A stretch of DNA of 50,838 nt, taken from assembly GCA_016844605.1 (NCBI GenBank), contig JAENJD010000018.1, positions 1 to 50,838 of the forward strand, in the 5' to 3' direction. Position numbers and translations under genes: made by a program. The notes under the pieces were generated by a model that saw nothing but the letters and a program-made list of their open reading frames with translations, was not told the origin of the DNA and did no database searches. This stretch comes from Steroidobacteraceae bacterium (lineage in GTDB: Bacteria; Pseudomonadota; Gammaproteobacteria; Steroidobacterales; Steroidobacteraceae). This document shows, piece by piece, positions 16,562 to 26,001 of this stretch (its first letter is position 1; every line of letters begins with the position of its first letter).

Positions 16562-17481
16562 GGCAGCGTGGCGTCGCGCTGATCATGGCGATCGTGATGG
16601 TCGCGATCGCGACGGTGCTCGCGGTGCGCATCGGCACACGCGCGTCACTCGACATGCGGCGCACGGCCGGACTGATCGCGCTGGACCAGGCCTGGCACGT
16701 GGCGCTCGGCGCCGAAGCCTGGGCCGCGGAAGTACTGCGCAAGGATCGCGAAGACTCGGAGACTGATCACCCGGGAGAGCGTTGGGCGCAGCCGATCCCT
16801 CCGCTGCCCGTGGACGGCGGTACGGTGCGCGGCGCGCTTGAGGACATGCAGGGGCGTTTCAACCTGAACAATCTGCTCATGGACAATGGCACGGTCAATG
16901 AATCCGCCGTCCAGCGCTTCGAGCGGCTGCTCGAAAAGGCCGGCGCCGACCAACGCTGGGCGCGCATCATGGCGGATTGGCTCGATTCCGATACCGTGCC
17001 CGGATTTCCCGACGGTGCGGAGGACGGCAACTATCTTTCGCAGAATCCGCCCTATCGCTCGGCCAATGGCCCGGTGACCACGATCACCGAACTGATGGCG
17101 CTGCCCGGCATGACACTTGAGGAGTATCTGCGCATCCGGCCTTACGTGGCCGCGGTGCCGCTGGGCACGAAGATCAATCTCTGCACCGCTTCGGCGCCGA
17201 TTCTCGCGGCCCTGGTCGAGGGTGGCACGGATTTCGGCGATACTGACTCCCTTCTTGCCAACCGCCGCGCCGGGTGTTTTCCGACGATCGAAGACGTCAA
17301 GGCGACCTTGAGCAACGAGGATTTCCTGGCCCTGCAGCCTGCAATTTCCGAATCTTCGGACTGGTTCCGCGCCGTGACAGCCGTCAGTATTGGCACCTCC
17401 GAACTCACGCTGTACAGTCTGATCGAGCGAAACGACAACGGCAGCAGCCGGACCGTGCTGCGTTCAACAGGCACCGAGTGA
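16558..17481 (+). CDS. gspK: Type II secretion minor pseudopilin GspK
   Basis: A 307-residue large pseudopilin capping the tip. The leader RQRG|VALIMAIVMVAIATVL lacks Glu at +5, as is normal for GspK. DMQGRFNLNNLL is the strongly conserved GspK signature, followed by WLDSDTVPGFPDGAEDGNY in the calcium-binding region, the SAM-like helical domain (ITELMALPGMTLEEYLRIRPYV) and INLCTASAPILAAL. Two Cys residues in the alpha domain (NLCTAS, AGCFPT) could form a disulfide. It is five bases from gspL. Confidence 0.96.
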   Translation: MRQRGVALIMAIVMVAIATVLAVRIGTRASLDMRRTAGLIALDQAWHVALGAEAWAAEVLRKDREDSETDHPGERWAQPIPPLPVDGGTVRGALEDMQGRFNLNNLLMDNGTVNESAVQRFERLLEKAGADQRWARIMADWLDSDTVPGFPDGAEDGNYLSQNPPYRSANGPVTTITELMALPGMTLEEYLRIRPYVAAVPLGTKINLCTASAPILAALVEGGTDFGDTDSLLANRRAGCFPTIEDVKATLSNEDFLALQPAISESSDWFRAVTAVSIGTSELTLYSLIERNDNGSSRTVLRSTGTE

Positions 17482-17485
17482 GTCA

Positions 17486-18700
17486 ATGAGTCAATTTCTC
17501 GTGCTGCGGCTGGCGGATCCGGTCTCCTGGATCATCATCGACGCGGACGGCGGTCGCATCGGCCCGGTGTCCACCGGCAATCTCGCGGATGCCGCACCGC
17601 TCGCCGGCGAGCGCCCGCTCGTCGTCATCGCGCCCGGAGCGAGCGTGACATTCGCGCAGCCAGAATTGCCCGTGAAGGGGGGCGCGCGCCTTGCGCAGAT
17701 CGTGCCCTATGCGATGGAAGAACTGCTCGCTGGCGAAGTCGAGCAGTTTCACTTTGCCGTGGGCCGCACTGATGCCGAGGGTCGCACACTGGTCGCAGCC
17801 GTGCGGCGCGACGAGTTGCGCGGCTGGCTGGACGCGCTCAAGTCGGCCGGACTCGATCCCCAGTCTCTCGTGCCAGAGCCACTCTGCGTGCCGGACAACC
17901 CCGGCAAGATCGTTGCCGTCATCGATGCCGGCCAACTGCACGTGCGCGCGCCCGGCGCGCTGCCGGTGGCGCTCGACGCAGAACCGCTGACAGAGGCTTT
18001 TGCGTTGGCGGGTCTCGAGGGCGAGGACCGACACGTGCAGCTCTATGTCTCGCAGCAGGACTGGCAGCATTCGCGTGAGATGATCGAGGCGCTTCGCGAA
18101 GTGACGGGCAGTCTCGACCTGCAGCTGCTGCCCGACGGCGCATTGCCCTTGTTGGCGGCAGGCAGCGTGCGGAGCGATGCGCTGTCATTGCTGCAGGGCG
18201 AATTCGCGCGGCGTACCGGCTGGCGGGCGGAATGGCAGCGCTGGCGAATCGCCGCGTTTCTCGCGCTTGCCGCACTCGCCCTGCACATCGGCGTGCGCGG
18301 CTATGACCTGATCCGCCTGCGCGCCGAGGAGCAGCGTCTCGATGCATCGATCGAACAGGCGGTGCGCATCGCATTGCCGGATGTCGAACGCATTGTGGAT
18401 GCGCGTGCGCAGATCGAGCAGCGGCTCGCCGGCGGCGGTGCCGCCGATCCCCAGGGCCTGCTGGCGCGCCTCGCGGCAGTCGGTGGCGCGATGAGCGGTG
18501 CCACGGGTCCAACCATCGAGTCGCTCGGCTGGCGTAACGGTTCGCTGCAGCTGCAGATGATCGCGGCGGACACCGAAGTGTTCGCCCGCTTTGCACAGGC
18601 GCTGACCGCACGTGGCCTGACCGCCGACGTCGAATCGACAACGCCGGGAGACAAAGGCGTGTCGGCGCAGATCAATGTCACGACCGGGCCCGCGACATGA
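17486..18700 (+). CDS. gspL: Type II secretion inner-membrane platform protein GspL
   Basis: A 404-residue bitopic protein. The cytoplasmic part (1-245) has the actin-like fold that binds the ATPase GspE (LVVIAPGASVTFAQPELP, QIVPYAMEELLAGEVEQFHFA). One membrane helix lies at about 253-268 (IAAFLALAALALHIGV). The periplasmic ferredoxin-like domain follows (GPTIESLGWRNGSLQLQM). It recruits GspE and pairs with GspM, whose start overlaps its stop as ATGA. Confidence 0.93.
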   Translation: MSQFLVLRLADPVSWIIIDADGGRIGPVSTGNLADAAPLAGERPLVVIAPGASVTFAQPELPVKGGARLAQIVPYAMEELLAGEVEQFHFAVGRTDAEGRTLVAAVRRDELRGWLDALKSAGLDPQSLVPEPLCVPDNPGKIVAVIDAGQLHVRAPGALPVALDAEPLTEAFALAGLEGEDRHVQLYVSQQDWQHSREMIEALREVTGSLDLQLLPDGALPLLAAGSVRSDALSLLQGEFARRTGWRAEWQRWRIAAFLALAALALHIGVRGYDLIRLRAEEQRLDASIEQAVRIALPDVERIVDARAQIEQRLAGGGAADPQGLLARLAAVGGAMSGATGPTIESLGWRNGSLQLQMIAADTEVFARFAQALTARGLTADVESTTPGDKGVSAQINVTTGPAT

Positions 18701-19164
18701 TCCTGCGCGAATGGCATTCGTCGCTGGCAGAACGCGAACAGCGCATGGTGACCTGGGGCGCTGTCGCGGCAGCCGTGTTGCTGCTCACCGGCCTGGTCTG
18801 GAAGCTCGGCAACGCAGCCGCGGCGGCCGAGGTGCGAGTCGAGGGCAAGCGGCAGCAGCTTGCGTGGATCGAGGCAGTCACACCGCGCCTGCAGGCGACG
18901 CCTGCTGCCAGGGCCGGAGAGTCGCTCGCGATTGCCGTCGATCGCGCCGCGCGTGAGTCAGGTCTCGGCGATGCATTGGAAGGCATCGAGCCGGCCGGGC
19001 CCGGAACGCTGCGCGTGCGCTTCAAGGACGCATCTTTCGACGCGCTGGCTCTCTGCCTGGCACGCCTGCAGCAGGAACGCGGTGCGGTTACCGAGACCGC
19101 CAGTGTCAATGCGGGCGGCGAGCCGGGCCGCGTTGACGCGACGCTCGTACTGCGCGGTCACTGA
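18697..19164 (+). CDS. gspM: Type II secretion platform protein GspM
   Basis: A 155-residue partner of GspL. A short cytoplasmic stretch (REWHSSLAEREQRM) precedes one membrane helix at about 20-37 (WGAVAAAVLLLTGLVWKL). The periplasmic part ends in a ferredoxin-like domain (LRVRFKDASFDALALCLARL). The N-terminal WxxLxxREQRM pattern is typical of GspM. It stabilises GspL in the inner-membrane platform. Confidence 0.92.
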   Translation: MILREWHSSLAEREQRMVTWGAVAAAVLLLTGLVWKLGNAAAAAEVRVEGKRQQLAWIEAVTPRLQATPAARAGESLAIAVDRAARESGLGDALEGIEPAGPGTLRVRFKDASFDALALCLARLQQERGAVTETASVNAGGEPGRVDATLVLRGH

Positions 19165-19167
19165 TCA

Positions 19168-19914
19168 ATGTCTCGCAGGGGCCTGCTGGTCACGGCGGGC
19201 ATCGCCGCCTTTCTGGTCTTCCTGATCGCGCTCGTGCCGGCCGCCGTGCTGACGCGCTGGCTGCCGCCCGGCGTCGCGGTCGCCGGCCTCGACGGCACGA
19301 TCTGGTCGGGCCGGGCGTCCAGCGTCAGCCTGAAGGGCCGCGCAATAGGCGCCGCGAGCTGGGCCTGCCGGCCGTGGCCGCTGCTGGCATTGCAATGGTC
19401 TTGCCGCGTCATGCTGCAGCCGTCCGGTGGCCAGGTATCGGCCTCGCTCTCCGGCGACTTCGACGCAGGCGAGATCGAAGTCCGTGACCTCACAGGCAAC
19501 CTGCCGATCATGTTCTTCGAAGGCATCGCAACGCCCAAGGGCTGGACCGGCCAACTGGACCTGGACGTCGCGAACGCGCGCATCGCCGGTGGCCTGCCGC
19601 AGGAAGCAGAGGGCAAGCTCTTCGTGCGCGGACTCAAGGCGCCGGGTCCGGCTGGTGCGCTGCTTGGCGACTTCGAATTGACGATCGGCGAAGGCGCGGT
19701 CGGCACTGGCACCCTGACCGGCAGGCTCAGTGATCTCGGCGGGCCCTTGCGCGTGCGCGGTACGATAGAATTGAAGCGCGATCGCAGCTACTTCGTCAGC
19801 GGCGAAGTCGCGCCGGGCCCGGGCGCCGGCCCCGCCATCTTCGACACCCTCTCGTTCCTCGGACCGCCCGATAACACGGGGCGCCGGCCTTTCTCAGTCG
19901 AGGGAACGCTTTAG
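19168..19914 (+). CDS. gspN: Type II secretion protein GspN
   Basis: A 248-residue protein of the GspN family, found in only some type II systems and dispensable in several. It has an N-terminal membrane helix at about 6-26 and then a beta-rich periplasmic domain (LDGTIWSGRASSVSLKG, then WACRPWPLLALQWSCRV, where two Cys residues may pair). The tail RRPFSVEGTL is the usual GspN ending. It is three bases after gspM. Its 3' end is overlapped on the other strand by the addA-like gene, by 119 bases as read or by about 21 if the frameshift proposed there is real. Confidence 0.9.
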   Translation: MSRRGLLVTAGIAAFLVFLIALVPAAVLTRWLPPGVAVAGLDGTIWSGRASSVSLKGRAIGAASWACRPWPLLALQWSCRVMLQPSGGQVSASLSGDFDAGEIEVRDLTGNLPIMFFEGIATPKGWTGQLDLDVANARIAGGLPQEAEGKLFVRGLKAPGPAGALLGDFELTIGEGAVGTGTLTGRLSDLGGPLRVRGTIELKRDRSYFVSGEVAPGPGAGPAIFDTLSFLGPPDNTGRRPFSVEGTL

Positions 19915-22900
19915 GCGCCGCTCCTTGCGCCCGGTCGCAGTTGCGACCCGGCACCAACTGGCAATCCAGTTCGCGCCAGGCGTCGAGGAGCGGGAAGTAA
20001 AGGCCGACCTTTTGCGGGCGGCCGTCAAATCGTTTCATCACGAGGGCGTAGCGGCGCAGCTGTTCGGTGTAGCGCGCAAGCTCGTTGTCGAGGAATGCGT
20101 CGAGGTCGCCGCCTTCATGCGAACTCGTCTTCCAGTCCACGATCCAGCGCAGGCCCGTTGAGTCCACGAAGCTGCGATCGATCCGCAGGCTCTGCACGAC
20201 ACCGTCGATGTACGCGGTGAAGGCGAGCTCGCTCGCGCCTTCCGCCACTGCCGGATCGAGCAGGCGGCCCGCGAACCCACTCCTTGAGACGCCGGCGATT
20301 GCGCGCCCGACGCGCGCAAGAGCCTCCGGCAGGTGCGCATCGTCGATGCCGAGTTCACGCAGCAAACGACGCCATGCGGCGTGGTCCGGCTCCAGCGTTC
20401 CGGCTGCACGCCTCGCCTGTACCAGGCGATGCAGTTCGAAATGCACCACCTGGCCGACGGCCTGGGCAATCTCTCCGGCCCAGTCGAACTCGGGGCGGAT
20501 CGAGCCTTCTGGCTGGCCGGCAATCCGGAGACCTTTCGTTCGCGGTAGAGCACTGGGTGCGGGCGCCACAAAGTCCGCTGGCAGGCGCAGCAACGGTGGC
20601 GCCGTCAGCCGACGGCGGCTGCTGGCGGCCTGCGTTGCATTTCCGCGCAGCGCGGTGCTGGCCGCCAGTTGCCGCTCGAAGTCCTTGCGCAGCACCGGCC
20701 AGAAGAATCCGAGCAGGCTGCCGGCACCCGGCTTGCGCAACTGCGGCTCGTCATTCTTCCACTTGACCTTCATCGAACCGATCAGGTGCAGCTGCCGCTT
20801 CGCACGTGTCGCCGCGACATAGGCGACGCGCCCCAGTTCGAGCGCCTCGCGTTCGTCCGCCAGGTGCCGCATCCATTGCTCGAGCGGATCCGCGTCGCCG
20901 CCGTGTTCGCCCGATTCCGCCCGGCTCGCCAGCACGATGCCGCGGCGGCCCGGGCCGGTTGCAACCTGTGCCCAGTACAGGAGCGGCCGCTCCCTGCCAC
21001 GCACGCCACGCTGCAGGTCGGGAACGATCACGACATCGAATTCGAGGCCCTTGGCGCGGTGGATCGTCATGACCTGCACCTGGGCGGAATCGCTGCCGAC
21101 CGGTGAAGCCATGACGCCTTCGACCGCGGCATCGATCGCCGATCCTTCCGGACTGCCGCCGGCTTCCAGTTCCAGGCGGTCGAGTGCGGCAAATAACAAT
21201 TCGGCATTGGCAAGATCCGACGGATCGCCGACGGTCGCCGGACCCGCGATTGCGAACCAGGCGGATTTCAGCCAGCAGCCCAGCGAGCGCTGGCCGCGGC
21301 CGGCCATTGCGGCGTCGAGACGTTGTTGCAGCTGTGCCAGACGAATCGCACCGTCCCGGGAAAGCCCGGCCAGTACGACCGGATCCGCGATCCGCAGCGG
21401 CACCAGCGCGCGGCTGTCGTCGGCAACCAGAGCCAGCAGGTCAGCGAGTGCCAATCCGCACCAGGGCGCCCGCAGCACGGCGAGCCAGGACGTTCGATCG
21501 CCACGCTGCAGCATCGCCTTCGCCAGCGCCACCAGGTCGCGTATTGCGGGACGATCAAGCAGTGATTCGAGTTCGACGCCGCGGTATTCAATGCGGGCGG
21601 CGCGCAGCGCCGCGAGCAGAGGCGGCAGCGACGCACGTCCGCGCACGAGAATCGCGATGGTCGGCCGCGCGGCGCCCGGCTCTGCGCGCAGTGCCCCTGC
21701 AGCGATTTCAGCCACCCTGGCGGCCATCGCGCGTTCATCTGCATCCAGCAGTGGATGTACGGCCACGCCGTCCGTCGCCGCGTCCGCATTTACTGCCACC
21801 GCTGGTGAATACCGCACTGCGCCGCGCTCAAAATCGTCCGCAGCGGGCATCAGAGCAGCAAATGCCTCGTTGACCCAACGGACGATCGCCGCGCAGGAAC
21901 GGAAATTCTGGCCGAGCCGCTCGGATGCGAGTTGCACGCCGCCGATGCCCTGGCGCTGCGCCTGCAGGAACAGCGTGACATCGGCTTCGCGGAACGCGTA
22001 GATCGACTGCATCGGATCGCCGACGCAGAACAGGCTGCGCCCGTCACCCGGCTGCCACCCCGCGACCAGCAGTTCGAGCAGCCGTTCCTGCGACGGCGAC
22101 GTGTCCTGATATTCGTCTACCAGCAGGTGGCGGATGCGGTAGTCGAGCGCGAGCGCGAGTTCGGTGGGTGACGACTCGTCGTCAAGCGCATCGCGTGCCG
22201 CCGCGGCGACCGCAGGATGATCGAGGTTGTCGCGCTCGGAAAAGAGCGCGAGAAGCTCGGCAACGGCGTGCGGCAGCACCGCCGAAAGCGCGTCGATCCG
22301 TTCCCATTGCCGTTCGGTCAGTGCAGGCGGCGGCAGGCGCCGGACCTGTGCCAACGCTGCTGCCAGCCCTTCATGTTCCGCAAGCGCGACCAGCAGCTCC
22401 TTCATCCGCTTCTTGAGTGCGGCCCAGCCCGGGCCTTCTTTCGCGGCCAGGAATCCCTGCTTGTAGTCAACGGTCTTTCGCAAGGCACCCTGCTTGTCGG
22501 TCGTCAGCAGCAATTCGGCAAGCGCGCGCCATTGGGAGACTGCGGCAACCGCCGGTGGCGGCAAGTCAACAAGCCCTGCGAGTTCCGTGAGCGGCCCAGC
22601 CCCGGAGCCTGCCGCGGCCACTTCGCGAATCAATGCAAACAAGGGCTGCATGCGGGCCACGGGAACGATCGCAAGAATCCGCGTGAGCCCGGTCTCGATG
22701 GCCGACTCCAGCAGCAGAGCAATCGAAGCGCGAAGCGCCGGTCCGCTGCCGGAAGCCAGCAGCTTGGGCAGCCAAAGCTCGCGCGCACCGAGCATTTCCT
22801 CGATCAGGCGCGCCAGCATCTGCGGCTCGTGATTCAGGGCGCGCGCAAGACGGTCAAGACGCGGCGCAACCGTAACGTCGCCATCGAGTTGCGCGACGGT

Positions 22901-23380
22901 GCGCCGGGCCGCCTCGGCATACAGTGGCCGGGCATTGTCGATCAGCGTCGCCGACGTGCCGATGCGTGCCGCGAGCGGCAGGCGGCGTGCAAGCCAGTGA
23001 TTGAGGCCGTCGATGGTCTGAACGTGCAGGCGCGCCGGGTTGTGTTCGAGGCCCCAGTCGCGTTCGCGACTGCGCGCGAGCGCGGCGCTCGCATGCCGGT
23101 GAATATCCAGTTCGTGCGGCTTACCCGTCGCCGGCGGCGGTTCCGCGGCACCCGCCAAAGCCGCCAGTATGCGGTGACGCATTTCCGCGGCCGCCTTGCG
23201 CGTGAACGTGATCGCGATGATCTGCTCCGGGCAATCCACGGTCGCGAGCAAACGCAGGTAGCGCAGCGTCAGCAGCGTGGTCTTGCCGGAGCCCGCCGGC
23301 GCCTGGACGATGAACGAGCGTTCCGGATCCACGGCGCGCCGGCGTAATTCGAGATCCACGCGGCCCGCGTCAGTCGTCAT
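19796..23380 (-). CDS. addA: UvrD-family helicase with RecB-type nuclease, AddA-like
   Basis: A 1194-residue helicase-nuclease that would resect double-strand breaks together with the upstream AddB-like protein. ATG 23380 overlaps the end of addB. Motifs in order: I (APAGSGKTTLL), Ia (ITFTRKAAAEMR), II (LLVDEYQDTSPSQ), III (GDPMQSIYAFREAD), V (MTIHRAKGLEFDVVIV) and VI (VAATRAKRQLHL). The C-terminal nuclease carries WIVDWKTSSH and YTEQLRRYALV with the catalytic Asp and Lys. From about 19969 onward the reading frame gives an Arg-rich tail antisense to gspN. A one-base shift there gives WREW followed by a basic tail and a stop at 19894, closer to the family, so the printed end may be wrong. Confidence 0.85.
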   Translation of the reverse strand: MTTDAGRVDLELRRRAVDPERSFIVQAPAGSGKTTLLTLRYLRLLATVDCPEQIIAITFTRKAAAEMRHRILAALAGAAEPPPATGKPHELDIHRHASAALARSRERDWGLEHNPARLHVQTIDGLNHWLARRLPLAARIGTSATLIDNARPLYAEAARRTVAQLDGDVTVAPRLDRLARALNHEPQMLARLIEEMLGARELWLPKLLASGSGPALRASIALLLESAIETGLTRILAIVPVARMQPLFALIREVAAAGSGAGPLTELAGLVDLPPPAVAAVSQWRALAELLLTTDKQGALRKTVDYKQGFLAAKEGPGWAALKKRMKELLVALAEHEGLAAALAQVRRLPPPALTERQWERIDALSAVLPHAVAELLALFSERDNLDHPAVAAAARDALDDESSPTELALALDYRIRHLLVDEYQDTSPSQERLLELLVAGWQPGDGRSLFCVGDPMQSIYAFREADVTLFLQAQRQGIGGVQLASERLGQNFRSCAAIVRWVNEAFAALMPAADDFERGAVRYSPAVAVNADAATDGVAVHPLLDADERAMAARVAEIAAGALRAEPGAARPTIAILVRGRASLPPLLAALRAARIEYRGVELESLLDRPAIRDLVALAKAMLQRGDRTSWLAVLRAPWCGLALADLLALVADDSRALVPLRIADPVVLAGLSRDGAIRLAQLQQRLDAAMAGRGQRSLGCWLKSAWFAIAGPATVGDPSDLANAELLFAALDRLELEAGGSPEGSAIDAAVEGVMASPVGSDSAQVQVMTIHRAKGLEFDVVIVPDLQRGVRGRERPLLYWAQVATGPGRRGIVLASRAESGEHGGDADPLEQWMRHLADEREALELGRVAYVAATRAKRQLHLIGSMKVKWKNDEPQLRKPGAGSLLGFFWPVLRKDFERQLAASTALRGNATQAASSRRRLTAPPLLRLPADFVAPAPSALPRTKGLRIAGQPEGSIRPEFDWAGEIAQAVGQVVHFELHRLVQARRAAGTLEPDHAAWRRLLRELGIDDAHLPEALARVGRAIAGVSRSGFAGRLLDPAVAEGASELAFTAYIDGVVQSLRIDRSFVDSTGLRWIVDWKTSSHEGGDLDAFLDNELARYTEQLRRYALVMKRFDGRPQKVGLYFPLLDAWRELDCQLVPGRNCDRAQGAAPKAFPRLRKAGAPCYRAVRGTRGCRRWRGRRPGPARLRR

Positions 23381-25951
23381 CTCCGCCCTCCTCCGCGCCT
23401 GGCTCGTCAGGCACGGACGATGCGACGCGGCACAGCGCATCCAGATGGCAGTGGCGGCAGGTATCGGCCCCGAGTTTGGGATCGACTTCGGCATGCCCGG
23501 CGGCATGATCGCGTGCCAGGCGGTCGAGCCAGGCGTACCAATGTTCCTTGATCGCGGGCCAGTCGAATCCGTTTTCGCGATCCTCCGTCAACTCGAAATC
23601 GCGAGCTGGCTGCAAGCCCGCGATCAGTCCCTCGTCGCGGCAAATACCCACGAAGTCCGCGTGATCGGAGCCGATTTCCGCGATCGCGATTCCGGCCGGG
23701 TGCTCCGGATGCAGCACGGCGTACAGCGGCAGCTGCGGCGCCTCCATGCGCGCGCCGCGCCATTGCGCCTTCCTCACTGCGCCGCTCTTGTAATCGATGA
23801 CGACCCGTTCGTCGCCGATGCGATCCACGCGATCCACGCGCAGGCGCAGGTCGAGTCCGCCAATGCGGCCATTCAGCACCCGCTCCGTCTCCACCACCGT
23901 GAAGGCCGGCCGCGCGCGTTCAAGCGCAAGCAGGTGGCCGATGGCGCGGCGTTGCCAGTCGCGTTCGAGCACGAGCGACCGCTGGCCGCATTCCGCAGGC
24001 AGCACTTCCGACATCGATTGATCGATCGCGGCGGTGACTTTGCTGTCGCAGTCCACCGTATTGAGTCGCAGCAGCGCCTGCTGCGACTGCAGTTCCGCCC
24101 AGAACCGTTGCAAAGCGCGATGCAGGACGATGCCGCGCAGGCGCCGGTCGATGCCGGTTTGCGGCTCCGCGAGCGGCTCGGCGCGCAGCCGCAGTTGCGC
24201 GAATGCCCGAAACGGGCAATGCGACTGCAATTCCAGCACCCGCGCGCCGCCGTACGCAACGCCATCCGCGAGGGGCGGCACGCCATCGTCCGGCAACGGC
24301 TCGAGAATCGCGGCCGCGAACACAAGATGCTCGCGCGTTGCCCATGTTGCGGGCTGCTCCAATGACGGTACGTCCGCGGGCACGAGTCGCGTGCCGTCGA
24401 CTTCGGTGTCGTGCTCGCGGCGCGGCCAGGACAGCACCAATTCGCCGGCGCGCGCGCGCCAGCGGCCAATGATCGCGCGCGCTTCACCGACGCAGTCCTC
24501 GGCGGTCACGCAAGGCATGGCGCGGCGGCGCTGGATCTCGATCGGCAGCAGGGGATCGACTGTGACGGGTCGCGGCCAGACAGCTGCAGTGAGCCCGGCG
24601 ACCCACAGGCTGTCGAAGCTCACGCCCGGGTCTTCATACGCATCGAGCACGAACACCGACGGCTCGCCGCTCTCTGCCTGGAATGGCGCCGCCGCGAGGC
24701 GGCGCAGTTCATCGCGCGCGGCCGCGCCGCCGAAATCGGGTGCGACGGTGCCGAGCGCCGCAAGTTCACGCAGCAATTCGCGGAAATGTTTCGCCGCCTG
24801 GAACTCATCGCTGCCCAGCACGATTTCGCCGGGCCATCCCCAGGCCGCCAGGCAGGCTCCAAAACTTTCCGCCCATGCCGCGGCGCCACGACGCGTGGGA
24901 CCGGCGAGCCGTGCGGTTGCCGTTGCGAGCACTGCGGCAAATTGCCCAGCTTCGGCCGCCTCGGCGCGGCCGCCGAGCGCGTGAACCGATGCGCGCGGCA
25001 ATCCCTGCGCGCTGCGCAACTCCACGTCGAGCCGGATCCTCGCATCCTGTTCGGACCTGCTGCCTGCCAGATGTGGGCTTCGGAGCAACCGGCTCGCGAG
25101 GGCCCAGTCGAACTGCCCGAGCGAGCAGGCAAGTGCCGCTAGCGCGGCCTCGACGACTGGCTGCGCCGACAACGGATAACCGCCGGCGAGATCGAACAGG
25201 CGCTCGCGCCGCGCGTCGCTGGGCAGTTCGAGTTCCGGCTGCAGCCGGGCCTCGAGCGCGCGCTGGATCACCCATCGGGTTGCCTTTCGAGCCGCAGCCG
25301 CGCCCAGTCGAGCATCGTGGTGCGCTCGGATTCAGGATCCGGCGCCGCATGGCTCCAGGCTGCATGGCCATTGACCACGGGCCTGGATTGCGTGACCGAC
25401 CAGCCTTTCGCCCTCAGAGCCGCAAGCAGCGCCGATTGCGACGGCGTCAGGCGGCGAAATCCAGCCAACATCAAGGGAGATCCCGCAGCAGGCACGGCAT
25501 CGGCCTCCACCAGGAGCCGCGCCAGGTCCGAGGGATCGCAGGCGCCGCGTTCGCGCAATTCCTGCTCGGCCCCGCGCGCCCAGGCGGCAAACGCCTGCTG
25601 ATCGCGGGTCAGCGGGAAGCGTGTGATGTCATCGAGGTCGCCGCCATATGCGCGCAGGCGCAACCAGCTTGTGCGCGCCCGCGCGCCGAGTTCTGCCGGA
25701 TCCTGCAGGCCCGGCGCATCCGGGGCCGCCTGACGTCGCCAGAGCCAATGCAAGGCGACCGCCGGCAACGGCTGGCGCAGGTCCTGATTGGCGGCTGCGG
25801 CGTCGCGCCATTGCTGCGCGAGCCAGACATCGAGTGGCAACACCTGCGCCGACGGCCAGACCACCCGACCCGCCGCGATCTGCGCGCGATCGTGCAGGCG
25901 GCGCAGGATGCGCGACTGCCGCAGGTTCTGGGTCAGCAATATCACGCCCAT
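23370..25951 (-). pseudogene. addB: AddB-like DNA repair nuclease (TIGR03623 'probable DNA repair protein' type), interrupted by a frame break
   Basis: The gene reads in two pieces: 25951-25268 (227 residues) and 25271-23370 (633 residues, from GTG), which overlap by four bases. Together they give about 860 residues, near the family length. The first piece has the inactive-helicase N-terminus (WPSAQVLPLDVWLAQQW, LTPSQSALLAALRAKGW). The second has the C-terminal nuclease (ERVVIDYKSGAV) and the four-Cys iron-sulfur staple: HCPFRAFA far upstream, then CRHCHLDALC. At the junction the family usually has a further strand resembling a degenerate P-loop region, which is missing, so a short deletion with a frame change is likely. 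Alternatively the two pieces are made as coupled subunits. It is 50 bases downstream of oppF on the same strand. Confidence 0.75.
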
Positions 25952-26001
25952 GAGACTACCCCAGGGCGTGGCTCAGGGGATGCGCCACCGCGAGCGATGA
26001 T

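Noticed and set aside
16558-17481. GspK lacking Glu at +5 as a defect.
   Set aside because: Absence of Glu+5 is normal for GspK tip pseudopilins.
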